DNA from: CAYPPG01 sp964412555
Lineage (GTDB): Bacteria > Hinthialibacterota > Hinthialibacteria > Hinthialibacterales > Hinthialibacteraceae
Direction of reading: 5' to 3'
NCBI GenBank assembly: GCA_964412555.1
Contig: CAYPPG010000069.1
Coordinates: 1 to 39,050 of the forward strand
Length of the DNA: 39,050 bases
Made by a program: the position numbers and the translations under genes. Below are positions 16,020-26,400 of the stretch, one piece after another (the stretch's first letter is position 1; every line of letters begins with the position of its first letter). Under the pieces are notes generated by a model. The model ran no database searches. It saw only the letters and a program-made list of their open reading frames with translations, and was not told the DNA's origin.

Positions 16020-16277
16020 TTTATGGTATCTCTTATTCGGCTGAAAATCAAGGGAACAAAAATAACGAGTAAACCTCAATTTCTCTTCGTATATCTGTCT
16101 TTGAATCCATGTTCTCTTTTCAATCCGATAAAGTATCAATGGTCAACTCATTATGAGTTTCGGGGATCTCGGACGTCCCGATGACGAAACCATGACCATC
16201 GGAAGTGCGAGTACCATCATTGGCTCCGATCCGGTTTATATCGGTATCGCAACATTATCCGGCTCGGATGCGTTACA

Positions 16278-17558
16278 TTATTCACTCGGCACTAACCGCT
16301 CCTTCCCCCCCATATACTTCTGCAACACCCTCGGAATCAAAACCGAACCATCCTCCTGCTGATTGTTCTCCAAAATCGAAATCATCAACCGAGGCGTAGC
16401 CAATCCGGAGCCATTGAGCGTGTGCAGAAATCGAGGTTTACGGTCGCCTTCTTTCGGTCGATAGCGAATGTTGCCGCGGCGGGCTTGGTAATCTTCACAG
16501 TTACTGCAAGAGGAAACCTCATAATAGGCATCCTGGCCGGGAAGCCAGACTTCGATGTCATAGGTTTTCGCAGATTGGTTGCCGATGTCTCCCGTGACTA
16601 GCAAAGCGGTTTGATAATGCAATTCTAATTCCTCTAAAATATGCTCGGCGTCTTTGACCAGTTTTTCCAACTCCTCGTAAGAGGTTTCCGGCACAACGAA
16701 TTTGTAGAGTTCGCATTTGTTGAATTGATGAATACGCACCAATCCGCGTTCTTCCGCTCCGTAAGTCCCGGCTTCGCGTCGGAAACAGGGGGTTAGCGAA
16801 GTGTAACATAACGGTAAATGCTCTTCATCGATGATTTCGTTGCGGTAGAGGCTAGTCATCGGCACTTCGCTGGTGGGCAGCAGGTAAAACGGATCATCCC
16901 TGCATTTATAGAGTTGATCTTCGAATTTGGGTAGATTTCCGGAAGTAAAAGTGGTTTCGCGGTTGACAAGCAACGGCGGGATAATAGGAGTATAGCCGAG
17001 GTTGCGGTTATGCTCCCGCATAAATGTCAGAAGTGCCCATTCCAGTTCCGCTCCCCATCCGATATACAGCGGAAATTGCGAGCCGGCGATCTTGGCTGCT
17101 CGCTCAAGGTCGAAGAGACCGAGCGATGCGCCCAATTCCAGATGATTCTTCGGTTCGAAGGAAAACTCCCGTTTTTCTCCCCATGTCCGGATGACCTGAT
17201 TGTTCCTTTTATCCATATCCGTCGGGACGGATTCATGGGGGATATTCGGCAGCAATGCGATTTGATTGTAGAGTTGTTCCTCCAGTTGCCGGAGTTGCTC
17301 TTCTTTTTCCTTGACCTCTTTCGAAAGAGTTTTCATCTCTTTCATCAGGTCTTCGGCATCTTCCTTGTTTTTACGCCGGGTACCGATTTCCTTACTCACC
17401 TTGTTTTGATGTGCCTTCATTTGATCGGTTTCCGCCTGCAAAGAGCGGCGGTTTTCATCGATTTCCACGATAAGATCGAGTGAAATATCCGGCTCGCGGC
17501 GGCGCAGTTCTTGTTCCACCCAATCCTTCTTCTCACGTATCAGTTTTAAATCGATCAC
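16278..17558 (-). CDS. serS: seryl-tRNA synthetase
   Basis: SerRS charges tRNA-Ser with serine. The 426-residue protein has the N-terminal coiled-coil arm that grips tRNA (about residues 25-100, rich in E, K and Q) and then the class II core. Motif 2 is seen as PCFRREAGTYG with the family RGLVRIHQFNKCE segment; motif 3 is G-S-G-L-A-T-P-R followed by ILENNQQEDGSVLIP. I chose the GTG at 17558, not the upstream TTG at 17597, because GGAGGA (17566-17571) is correctly spaced and the product then begins M-I-D-L-K-L-I-R like other SerRS. It stands alone. Confidence 0.95.
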   Translation of the reverse strand: MIDLKLIREKKDWVEQELRRREPDISLDLIVEIDENRRSLQAETDQMKAHQNKVSKEIGTRRKNKEDAEDLMKEMKTLSKEVKEKEEQLRQLEEQLYNQIALLPNIPHESVPTDMDKRNNQVIRTWGEKREFSFEPKNHLELGASLGLFDLERAAKIAGSQFPLYIGWGAELEWALLTFMREHNRNLGYTPIIPPLLVNRETTFTSGNLPKFEDQLYKCRDDPFYLLPTSEVPMTSLYRNEIIDEEHLPLCYTSLTPCFRREAGTYGAEERGLVRIHQFNKCELYKFVVPETSYEELEKLVKDAEHILEELELHYQTALLVTGDIGNQSAKTYDIEVWLPGQDAYYEVSSCSNCEDYQARRGNIRYRPKEGDRKPRFLHTLNGSGLATPRLMISILENNQQEDGSVLIPRVLQKYMGGKERLVPSE

Positions 17559-17651
17559 AGAATGATCCTCCGGATTTTTCAAATATTCAGATTTCAAGAT
17601 TCCGTAAATATTGTAGTAAGTTTATAACTTTGGAAACTGGTAAATTCAACC

Positions 17652-17745
17652 GGTAGGGTTGGTTCACTGATTGTTTGTTTACAGGTAGGGGCGGTTCGCG
17701 AATTGTTTGTTTTTCGTAGGGGCGGTTCGCGAACCGCCCCTACGA
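17652..17745. repeat. tandem GGTAGGG units ending in a perfect 32-bp palindrome
   Basis: Two imperfect units (17652 and 17684, period about 32) share GGTAGGG, GGTTC and ATTGTTTGTTT. A third unit at 17714-17745 is a perfect palindrome with no spacer (TCGTAGGGGCGGTTCG and its complement). It sits between serS and the PilZ gene. Palindromes of this TAGGGGCGG type are common dispersed intergenic repeats in bacteria. No U-tract follows on either strand, so it is not an intrinsic terminator. Confidence 0.75.
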
Positions 17746-17747
17746 GA

Positions 17748-18701
17748 TTACGCGATTCCTTTTTCCACATCTTCGGAACGGCGGAGTTGCTGGACTTTGT
17801 TCACCCATCCGAACATCGCAGGGATTCCCTCCGATTCATCAATAGGAACATATGTCAACCGGGGAAAATTTTTCGGATCTGAAGAAATCCCTTCTCGTGC
17901 AACTTCGAGGAATTCCAATCCTAATTCCGTTGTCCGCTCACTGGGATAATCAATATGAATCACCTTGCATTTCAACACGAATTGCTGTTGAGATACCTTG
18001 CCTTCTGTTACTTCCGCCTGACTTGGTACTACTCCCCGTTTCAAAATGTATCCTTTTCCCGCCAAGAATAAATTGAGCCGGATATAGACAGTATCCCCTA
18101 CTAATGGAATATGATCTGAAGGAATTCCCGGCAAGAGTATCGCTGCACCGAAATCGGAAATATCGTGAATCGGAAACGTTTGGATAGGCGAATCACGGCG
18201 GGCACCGAATCCGGAAATTTCAAGAAAATAATCCTCCACATTGGGATGCAATCGAAAACGCCTTCTCCGATTCGCGCTCATCAAGGGAAGAGGAAACGAG
18301 ATAAACAAAGCGTCTTTTCCGACAAGTTTTTCTCCTTTATTCGCCAGTTGCTTTTCCGCACGTTTCAGGATTTTTGCATAACCGCCAAAACGGGAAGTAT
18401 TGGAAAAAAACAAGACACCAACTTTCGAACCGATTTCTACAGCGCTAGAAGGCAGGTCTTTGTAAGGAATATTTTCGAGGATGAAAAAATCTTCTTCCAT
18501 CTTAAAGTGATTCTTGACAGCGCTATAAATTTTATCCGCCTTCCCAAGTGGATTCGATTTCATGATTGTGTGGAATTGCTCTTCAGGTGAATCCACATCA
18601 TAGACAATCGTGACACGATTGAACGAACTGACAACAGCATATACTTCGCCATGATTTTTCAATGTAATTTCAGGGGCTTTGATGAGTTCACTAAATTTCA
18701 T
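17748..18701 (-). CDS. PilZ-domain protein, probable c-di-GMP receptor
   Basis: This 317-residue protein has an N-terminal domain of about 140 residues, as in YcgR-like proteins, and a C-terminal PilZ domain. The two c-di-GMP-binding motifs are visible: R-R-R-R-F-R at about residues 145-150 and D-I-S-D-F-G (the D/NxSxxG motif) at about 180-185. It has no membrane segment. YcgR-type proteins act on the flagellar motor, but other outputs are possible and no flagellar gene is in the window. The ATG at 18701 has GGGTG upstream; a GTG at 18710 is an alternative. Confidence 0.82.
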   Translation of the reverse strand: MKFSELIKAPEITLKNHGEVYAVVSSFNRVTIVYDVDSPEEQFHTIMKSNPLGKADKIYSAVKNHFKMEEDFFILENIPYKDLPSSAVEIGSKVGVLFFSNTSRFGGYAKILKRAEKQLANKGEKLVGKDALFISFPLPLMSANRRRRFRLHPNVEDYFLEISGFGARRDSPIQTFPIHDISDFGAAILLPGIPSDHIPLVGDTVYIRLNLFLAGKGYILKRGVVPSQAEVTEGKVSQQQFVLKCKVIHIDYPSERTTELGLEFLEVAREGISSDPKNFPRLTYVPIDESEGIPAMFGWVNKVQQLRRSEDVEKGIA

Positions 18702-18813
18702 ATTTTTCACCCAGTCGAAGTGTTATTGGGACGAGTAGAAATCCCCGTCCTTCTGGGCTTCACAACCAATTCAGTAGAATTCATAATCATTAAATGATTA
18801 TCTAACAGAAATA

Positions 18814-20013
18814 TCAACTGCCATTGCCAAAATCCTCAATCTGCATTTGTTCTCCGCCTTTCAATGCGGATTGATGCGCCACGATTCCGGGAGCGGTATA
18901 GGCAACTGCTTCATAGACGTCGACGGCAGGCTTCCGGTTTTCGACCAATGCAGAAATAAATTCATGCGTCAAAAAAGTATGGGATCCCCCATGCCCGCTA
19001 TTGTGACGCAACGGTTGGGGAAGCATATCCGATTCCCAGTGATTGGGTTGATTGTAGAGTACCGGTTTTTTACCGATTTCACAAATCATGGGCGGTGAAC
19101 CGTTGGCGGTGGGCATAAAGAAACTCATTTGATCCCCATACCATTGTGCACGTTCGCAAATCCCGGCTGCCACATGGCGAAATTCGGAATGGCGAACCGA
19201 ATTTCCCCGGTCGGTTTTATAAAATGCGGTCGAATTGCAAAACGGATTGGTATACACATTATCTTCATAAAATTGGACATTCTTTTTGTGATGCCCGATG
19301 CACATCACTTCCTTCATCCGTTCACCGGTAATCCCCGTCACGAAACCGAGTGAATGCGTGGGATAGTGCATTGGGGGAAATCCATACCGCCATGTCGGTT
19401 TTCCCTCATAGTATCTTAACCTTGGACCGTCATGTGTCATATCATGATGGTATTCCGCCTCGATATAAAACAAATCACCGAATTTCCCTTCCCGATACCA
19501 CTGCCGGGCGGTGATGGCTTCCTGCCGGTAGTAACTCGTTTCCGCCATCATATAGGTCATCCCCGTTCGTTCCTTGGTTTGAATCAATTGTTGGCATTCT
19601 TCCAGGCTCATCGCTGCGGGCACGGCGGAAATAACATGTTTCCCAGTATTCATGACGGCAGTGCAATGACGCACATGATCGGGAGCACCGGTAAAGACGG
19701 CAACCGCATCGAGGCTTTCATCGAGGATCAATTTTTCCAGCGATTCGTAAACCGTATCGCATTGATATGTTTTCACCAGTCGGTCGCGTCGGTCCGCGCG
19801 CAGATCGCTGACAGCGGCCACAACACAATTCGGATGTTCATGCCAGTAAAAAGAACACCCGAATCCACCACCGACAATGCCGATACGGATTTTCTTATTA
19901 GGTGTAGGGAAGGCGAAAGTTGCTTGCATGGCAGTTAGGGCGACACTCGATGTTCCAACAATGAAAGTTCTGCGGGCAAAGGAATTATTGGGGGTATCGT
20001 GATCGTTCGGCAT
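18814..20013 (-). CDS. Tat-exported Gfo/Idh/MocA-family oxidoreductase (variant lacking the EKP lysine)
   Basis: This 399-residue protein has a twin-arginine signal (FARRTFIVGTSSVALTA) and then a Rossmann fold starting K-I-R-I-G-I-V-G-G-G-F-G. The second domain is the usual Gfo/Idh/MocA sheet (EAEYHHDM and FPPMHYPTHSLG). Family enzymes oxidise or reduce sugars and inositols with NAD(P). Here the position of the E-K-P motif reads S-A-V-P-A-A-M-S-L-E-E, so the usual lysine is absent; activity may be changed or lost. AGGAGTGAG upstream supports the start. The substrate is unknown, and it is transcribed alone, away from the giant protein gene. Confidence 0.88.
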   Translation of the reverse strand: MPNDHDTPNNSFARRTFIVGTSSVALTAMQATFAFPTPNKKIRIGIVGGGFGCSFYWHEHPNCVVAAVSDLRADRRDRLVKTYQCDTVYESLEKLILDESLDAVAVFTGAPDHVRHCTAVMNTGKHVISAVPAAMSLEECQQLIQTKERTGMTYMMAETSYYRQEAITARQWYREGKFGDLFYIEAEYHHDMTHDGPRLRYYEGKPTWRYGFPPMHYPTHSLGFVTGITGERMKEVMCIGHHKKNVQFYEDNVYTNPFCNSTAFYKTDRGNSVRHSEFRHVAAGICERAQWYGDQMSFFMPTANGSPPMICEIGKKPVLYNQPNHWESDMLPQPLRHNSGHGGSHTFLTHEFISALVENRKPAVDVYEAVAYTAPGIVAHQSALKGGEQMQIEDFGNGS

Positions 20014-20043
20014 CGACTCACTCCTATGAAAATTTCAATCCGG

Positions 20044-20066
20044 ATCAATATCAATATCAATATCAA
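20044..20066. repeat. hexanucleotide microsatellite (ATCAAT), nearly four units
   Basis: ATCAAT is repeated almost four times about 30 bases upstream of the Tat oxidoreductase start (minus strand). In that orientation it forms successive TTGATA hexamers, which resemble -35 elements. It could be hypervariable and affect expression, but this is only inferred. Confidence 0.6.
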
Positions 20067-20263
20067 AAAAATGCTCTTTGCGAAAGGGAAACCTACGAAA
20101 TTAAATATGAAATCAACATTTGCGATCAATAATCGAGGTAACACAATGTTACACTTACGCAATTGATGAACGAAATACACTTGCTCTACCCACAAAAATG
20201 AAAATCAATGTCAAGTATTTCGCGAATGTTTTGTAAATATGACACTATTTCCTTATACATTCC

Positions 20264-20293
20264 TTGACAAAATGTGACTCTTTTTAGAATAAT
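20264..20293 (+). promoter_or_regulatory. candidate promoter of the giant secreted protein
   Basis: A consensus TTGACA at 20264-20269 is followed after 18 bases by AATAAT (20288-20293), or after 15 by TAGAAT. The leader to the ATG at 20491 would be about 190 bases. Apart from this and the upstream ATCAAT repeat, the 477-base gap 20014-20490 is AT-rich and shows nothing else I can name. Confidence 0.4.
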
Positions 20294-20490
20294 TATATCC
20301 ATGATTCGATATTTCAATGCAATGCTATGTATAGGAATCCTTTCCGGTGAGTGATATACCGAACGAAGGCGCTGTATTTTCACTCTTTATTATTTCCAAT
20401 TGAGCATGTTTGAGAATGAATAGTATGTGCAGGTTGGACAGGTGACAACATTCCCCTGGGAATTTAATTGAAAGTCAGAGGGTATTCAAA

Positions 20491-23400
20491 ATGAGAATGA
20501 GTCTTACCTATTCGAATCTTGGCGGATTTGCAAAAATCTCTTTATTCTTGATGTTATTGATTGGTCTCGCTGGAATGGCAGAAGGACAACAAGCCATCAA
20601 GCGGGGAGATGTCACCGGAGATGGCATGATCGATGGACGGGATGCCCTTGTAACATTACGTTCCATCGTTGGCCTTCAAACCTTAACCGATGGGGAACAA
20701 GAGCGTGCGGATGTTTATCCCAATCCTGGCGTCAATGGCCGAACGATTGGAGATGGAACATTGACAGAGGAAGATGTCCGGCAAATGCTACGCTATGCCG
20801 TCCGTTTGATTCCGGAGGGAAATCTCAACGGTGAATTTTACGATGAACCACCGGTCATCAATGATTTTCAACCGAGAACCGGCGCTGTAGGGACACAGGT
20901 TGTAATTTCCGGTGAGAATTTTGCGAGTGCTTCACCGGAAAACAATATCGTCCGTTTAGGAGGGATTCCAGTTCCTATTTCCGAAATTACGGGAACCCAT
21001 ATTACGGTTGAAATCATCGAAGAAGCCCAATCGGGAGCATTCGAAGTGCTGACTCCAGCCGGAAAAACTACCAGTGGAGGTCAATTTACTGTCACGGCAA
21101 TCGCCGAGGGTGTGCTGGATTTGGGTGCAGGGTTGAATCCCGAAGAGTTTACCATCGTCAGCACGTTTGACGAGAATCAATATGTCGACAGTCAAGGAAG
21201 TTTCGATATCGGTGTCAATCGGGATGGAGTATCTCTACTCGGTGCGGCTTCAGAGGGAGACACCAACAATACTTTCCTGGCCTTGAATCTTCCGGAAATG
21301 TTCATTGATGAAAATGGCAAAACCATCCGCACCCGGCAAACCAATCAAGCCATGCAAGTCAACGCGATGAGCACTGCCAAGACTTTGATTTTCCTGCATC
21401 CTTTTCTCGCCACGAACAATCCTGCCGCCGTGTCACGTCTTATGGAAATTTTGGATACGATTCCCGAAGTGACACAATTTGCTTCTGTCATCGGCAATCG
21501 GTACCCCCAAGGTGCAGATGGATTGAACGATCCGGCAGTCAAGGAAGCATGGGAAACGGCGATGATTGCTGTTTTCAATAACCTTCCCCCAGGTCTTCTG
21601 TATTCAACCCATACGACTCAAGGCAAAAAAATTCGTCATTCACAAAACATTTCCCCTATAAACCATGCAAAAAACTCAATCCAACTTATCCCACTGTCAA
21701 ATGGCCATTCCGCCCGCTTGGTAAGGGCCGGGTTGGATTATGTGGAAGTCGAGCACCTTGCCAATCGAAGAGAACTTTCCGTCGGATATCCCGAATCGTT
21801 GGATTACAGTCCTCTGGACTGGTATGTCAAAATGTACCGCGTCGATCCTGCGGATATGCCGGTCGGTGTGTTGAATCCGTTCGTTGCCGCAAGCCATGGC
21901 ATTCGGCAAATCGGGACGAAACAAACCACCGTCATCCCCGCCAAGCAATGGACAGCCAATATCGACATCGTCGGAACAGCCATCAATTACGCTTTCGATA
22001 CTGCATCAGGCTGGCTGGATGTCGGAAGTGACAATTTTACTTACGAAAACACAACAGAAGGCGTTTATGTCCTTCGCATGTACAGCGGTTCGATTGCGAA
22101 TACCGACCCGGAAGATTTTCAAGCCATCGCCACAATCGAAGATGGAAGAGCCAACGCCAATATGGCCATCGTATTAAACTTGTCTTTAGCGGTAATGGAT
22201 TTTTGGAGCCTGATATCCGGCAGCGAAGAAGGTTTTATGCGCAATGCCATTCGTACCGGCATGACCAAAGGCATGACATCTTTGATCGAACATAGTTCTA
22301 GGCTTATCCCCCCTCAAAATGATGATCAAACGTTGAACGCTCTATTTACCGTCATGGTTGAAGTGAGTAAGGGAGTTGCCGATGCAGCGAAAGAAGCCGG
22401 CATCTCCGGAGCCAAAGAGAAATTGAACGAAACATGTGCCACTGTCGTGGAACTTTCATCAGGAATATTGACTGCATTATCCAGAATCTCTTCCCTCGGC
22501 AAAATTGGTGAACGGATCGCTGGAATGATGGGATATCTTCTCAATCCTCTCGGCTGGGAAATCGCCCCCTATGGACCAACACCGTTAGAAACTGCCTTTC
22601 TAGTGGTCGGTGATCCGTTCCGTCCTTCTATCACGAGAATCGAGCCGGAATTCGGTGCTCCAGGTAGTGAAGTGACGATTTACGGGGAACGTTTTCTAAC
22701 CGATCCGCAGCATAATACGGTACGATTCGGGGATCATCCAGCACGAATTGTGAGAGTCGAAAATTCAACGCAAATGGTAGTGAAAGTGCCGCGTTATTTG
22801 AATTTATTCCAGTATTATGAACTCTCCATCGAAACCGGCGCTTCGTCATCGATTGCAACAGCGCCAACCGAATTTTACATCGATCCTGTCCCCTTCATTC
22901 AGGATATCACTCCTTTTGTAGGTTATTCTCCCACCACAAATGAAAACAATCCGTTTTATGGAGAAGAAGGAATGACGGTTCAATTACGCGGATCGTATTT
23001 GGATTTGCCCTATGGCGACGATACGAAACAAGTGTTGATCGGCAATCGGGAAGCCGAAATAACGTACGCTTTGCCGGACTATCTCACGGTACGGATTCCG
23101 GCCGGTTTATCCGGAACAGTCCCCATCCTGCTTCGGGATACGGAACGCGGTCATGAAAGCAACACGGTATACTTCGATATTTATGATCCCCCTCGCATTC
23201 GTTCTCTCTCATCAACCGAAGTTCAAGCGGGTGAGTCATTCACCATTCGGGGGAGTAATTTGGTCAATGCAAGAGTCAAAATCGGAGATGAATGGGCGAC
23301 GGTCACCTCAACGACAAGAAATCAAGTAATCGTGCAGATGCCAACGGTTGGGGAAGAAAATGAAAGTTTTCGAGTTGAAGTTTGGACACCCAGTGGTTCG

Positions 23401-26400
23401 GCTTCTACACAAGTCACCCGCGCTGAAGGATTGACAGTCCCTCGTCCTGTTGCGCTGCCGCAAGGCGCAGAAATACCCGTGAACGATCCAACCAATAGCA
23501 ACATTGGTGCAAACGGGAAAATCACACTGGCCGAAGCGGTGGACATCGCCAACGGAACCATCAATCCTTTCCGTAATGGCTATGACGATAACAATATAAA
23601 TACCTATACCTATTTTCGAAATGTACGAGATGAAGAAACAGGAGAGACCCGATTGGTCAATGTGGGTACACGCCCGGAATTTATTCCTGGGGGATTCGGT
23701 AGCGAAACTCATAATTATTATGACGTCACATTGGATGATGACGAGAATGAAATCAGCCGTTCATTAACCCGTTCCGAATCACTGGATGCCACTGATGACG
23801 ACAAAGAGGAAGGAGATTTTATCCGGTATTGGGGAAGGAGTTTACCGGATCCGGATGAATTCAACCTCGCTCCATATCGGGACCGGATTAGGATCGAGAG
23901 TGGAGAGCGAGTCGTCTCCGGCGATCTGGACATGGGGCCGCAAGATGAAATTGAAATGCGGTCGATCAGTAGATGGGAAGTGAATGGCGGATTAACGATT
24001 TCGAACAATAACAAGATTTCGTTTGAGGGCACGATTCAAGCCAATAATCCAATCGTTCTTTCGGGAAACTCGGTCATCGATGGAGATGCCACTCTCGAAA
24101 ACGCCTCCCTTATTTTGGAAAATGAAATCGGCATAGAAATGCGAAGTCTAACAATCCTTAACGCGAGAAGCCATGGCGTAGAAATCAGAAACGGCGGATT
24201 GAATGAATTATCTTATTTCACGATGGATCAATGCGGCCAAAACGGCATCTTGATTACCAACAGCCCGGAAAATAAGTTCCGTTATACCACAATTAATCAG
24301 TGCGAAAATCATGGAATTGAAATCCAAGCCAGCCATCTAACTCAGATTCACCTTGATAGCGGAAACAACCCTACCCGCCCGGGTATTGCCAATTGCCAGA
24401 ATGGCGTTCTCATCACCAATTCGAGAAATTGTACAATTTCCAGTGATAGATATCAGAGCGAACCATCCATCACGGAATGCCGGGGGCACGGAATTCTGAT
24501 CCAGAATGGCGGATTTCACACGCTAGAATACCTGCGCATCCAAAACAACGGTCAATGCGGAATATTGTGTAGCGATTCAGAAGCGAACGTCATCTTTTAT
24601 TCAGTACTATTCGGCAACCAAGATGACGCAATTCGCTTGAATGGCGGCTCAGGTTCGAATTATTTGATTGATCTGAATATTTTTGAAAATCAAGGCAACG
24701 GTGTCTTGATTCAAGGAACCGAAAATCACGGCAACGAACTTCGTTACCTCCATATCGGATACAATTGGAGAACGGGTCAATTTGCCGGGAATGGCAAAAA
24801 TGGAATCAAACTCACCGGCGGCGCCTCGGATAATTTCATCCGAAATTCGGAAATGTATCTCTGTCAAGAAAACGGAATCCTGATCACCGGCGCCAATACG
24901 ATCAACAATCAAATCCTCGATTCCGATATCGCGTATCAAACTCATGATGAAAATGCTGATTATGGAAACCAAATGGATGGAATCCGGATTGAACAAAGCG
25001 CTGGAAATACCATTATCATGACAAATGTCGGACAGAATGTCGGCCATGGAATCAATTTGCAAGATAGCAGCGACAATTTCATCGAGAATTGCAAGATCGG
25101 CGATCCACGCAGTTTTTATTCAGATTCTGATTATTATCGTCCTAACCAAAAACGAGGGATGCGAATTGCCGGAAACGTCATTGGCAACATCATCAGCGCC
25201 TGTACTTTTTCGCAAAATCTCGAAGGCGGTCTTTTACTTGACGGAATCAACCACCCCGATGCTTCAGACAATGTACCGTCTGTTTTAGCGCGACTCTGTA
25301 CAGTTGGACACTATAAAGGTGCATCAAACATCCGTTCGAGAGATGAATCTCGAACAGCGGGACCAGCGATTGAATGTAATAATGTTAGTTTTATTATCTT
25401 TGAAAATATCACAACATTTAAACACGATACCGGTGTCCTTATCGGAGGCGATCAAAACAACGCTCTTACCTTTGAACAATTACAAATTCGATCTTCCATA
25501 GGCAAAGGCTTACATGTGCAAAATGCGCAAGACCTATTTTTCGACGGTTTGTATATAACCGGTTGTGAAGAGGATGGTATCTATTTGAAAAATGTTGAAG
25601 ATGCAGAATTCACCAATCCTCCGCCTCCCCCCAATGTAACTCCTTATCACATCGCCTCAGCCAATAAAGGAAACGGTGCTTACTTCGAATCCTGTAAAAA
25701 TTTCACAGTGCAATACGGTTCATTTTCCAACAATGATAAAAATGGAGTGCTCCTTGTCGATTCTGAAGACTTTTTTGTCTGGGACTCCTGGTTCTGGGAA
25801 AATGTAATGAACGGTATCTCAGTGCAAAATACTTCGGAATTGTCGTTTGGGCGCATTCGCCCCCAGCGAAATACCGGCATGGGGATCAAATTAGTGAACG
25901 CCACTAACCTCGAACTCCTCGGAACACCTCCGCCGCGTATGGGCTTTTTCATCACTCAAAACAAAGGCGGTGGCTTGTGGATCGAAAATTCACAAAATAT
26001 CCAAATCGGGAAAATCGACCGCGAAGGCTCGATTTCCACCAGCAATCCAAGTCCGAACATCGTCATCACCGGCGATCAAACCCGTAATGTAACCATCGAA
26101 TGCTGTAATTTAATGGACGCCTATGATTCCGAATGCATCCGCATCGATGGCGGAAAAGGAATCAGGATCGGTTCTTCTCAGCCGGGCAGCGTCAATAATA
26201 TCGAACGAAACGGTCCGGTTGGCATCCTCGTGCAAGGAGCCAACACGGAAGCCGCGATCCTCAACAACATTATCGGTGAGCATGAAATGTACGAAAGCGG
26301 AGAACGAATATTGGGAAATGACATCGGTATTGTCCTGGAACAAGGGGCTAATCATATCCTGATTCAAGGCAATATCATCAACGCCAATCGTTCTCATGGC

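Noticed and set aside
16153..16362. Plus-strand ORF beginning MSFGDLGRPDDE
   Set aside because: It runs into the antisense of serS and has no ribosome binding site. The first 40 codons look somewhat protein-like and could be a remnant, but I cannot support it.
17714..17745. 32-bp palindrome as an intrinsic terminator of the PilZ gene
   Set aside because: On the minus strand the hairpin is followed by A-rich, not U-rich, sequence, so it lacks the U-tract.
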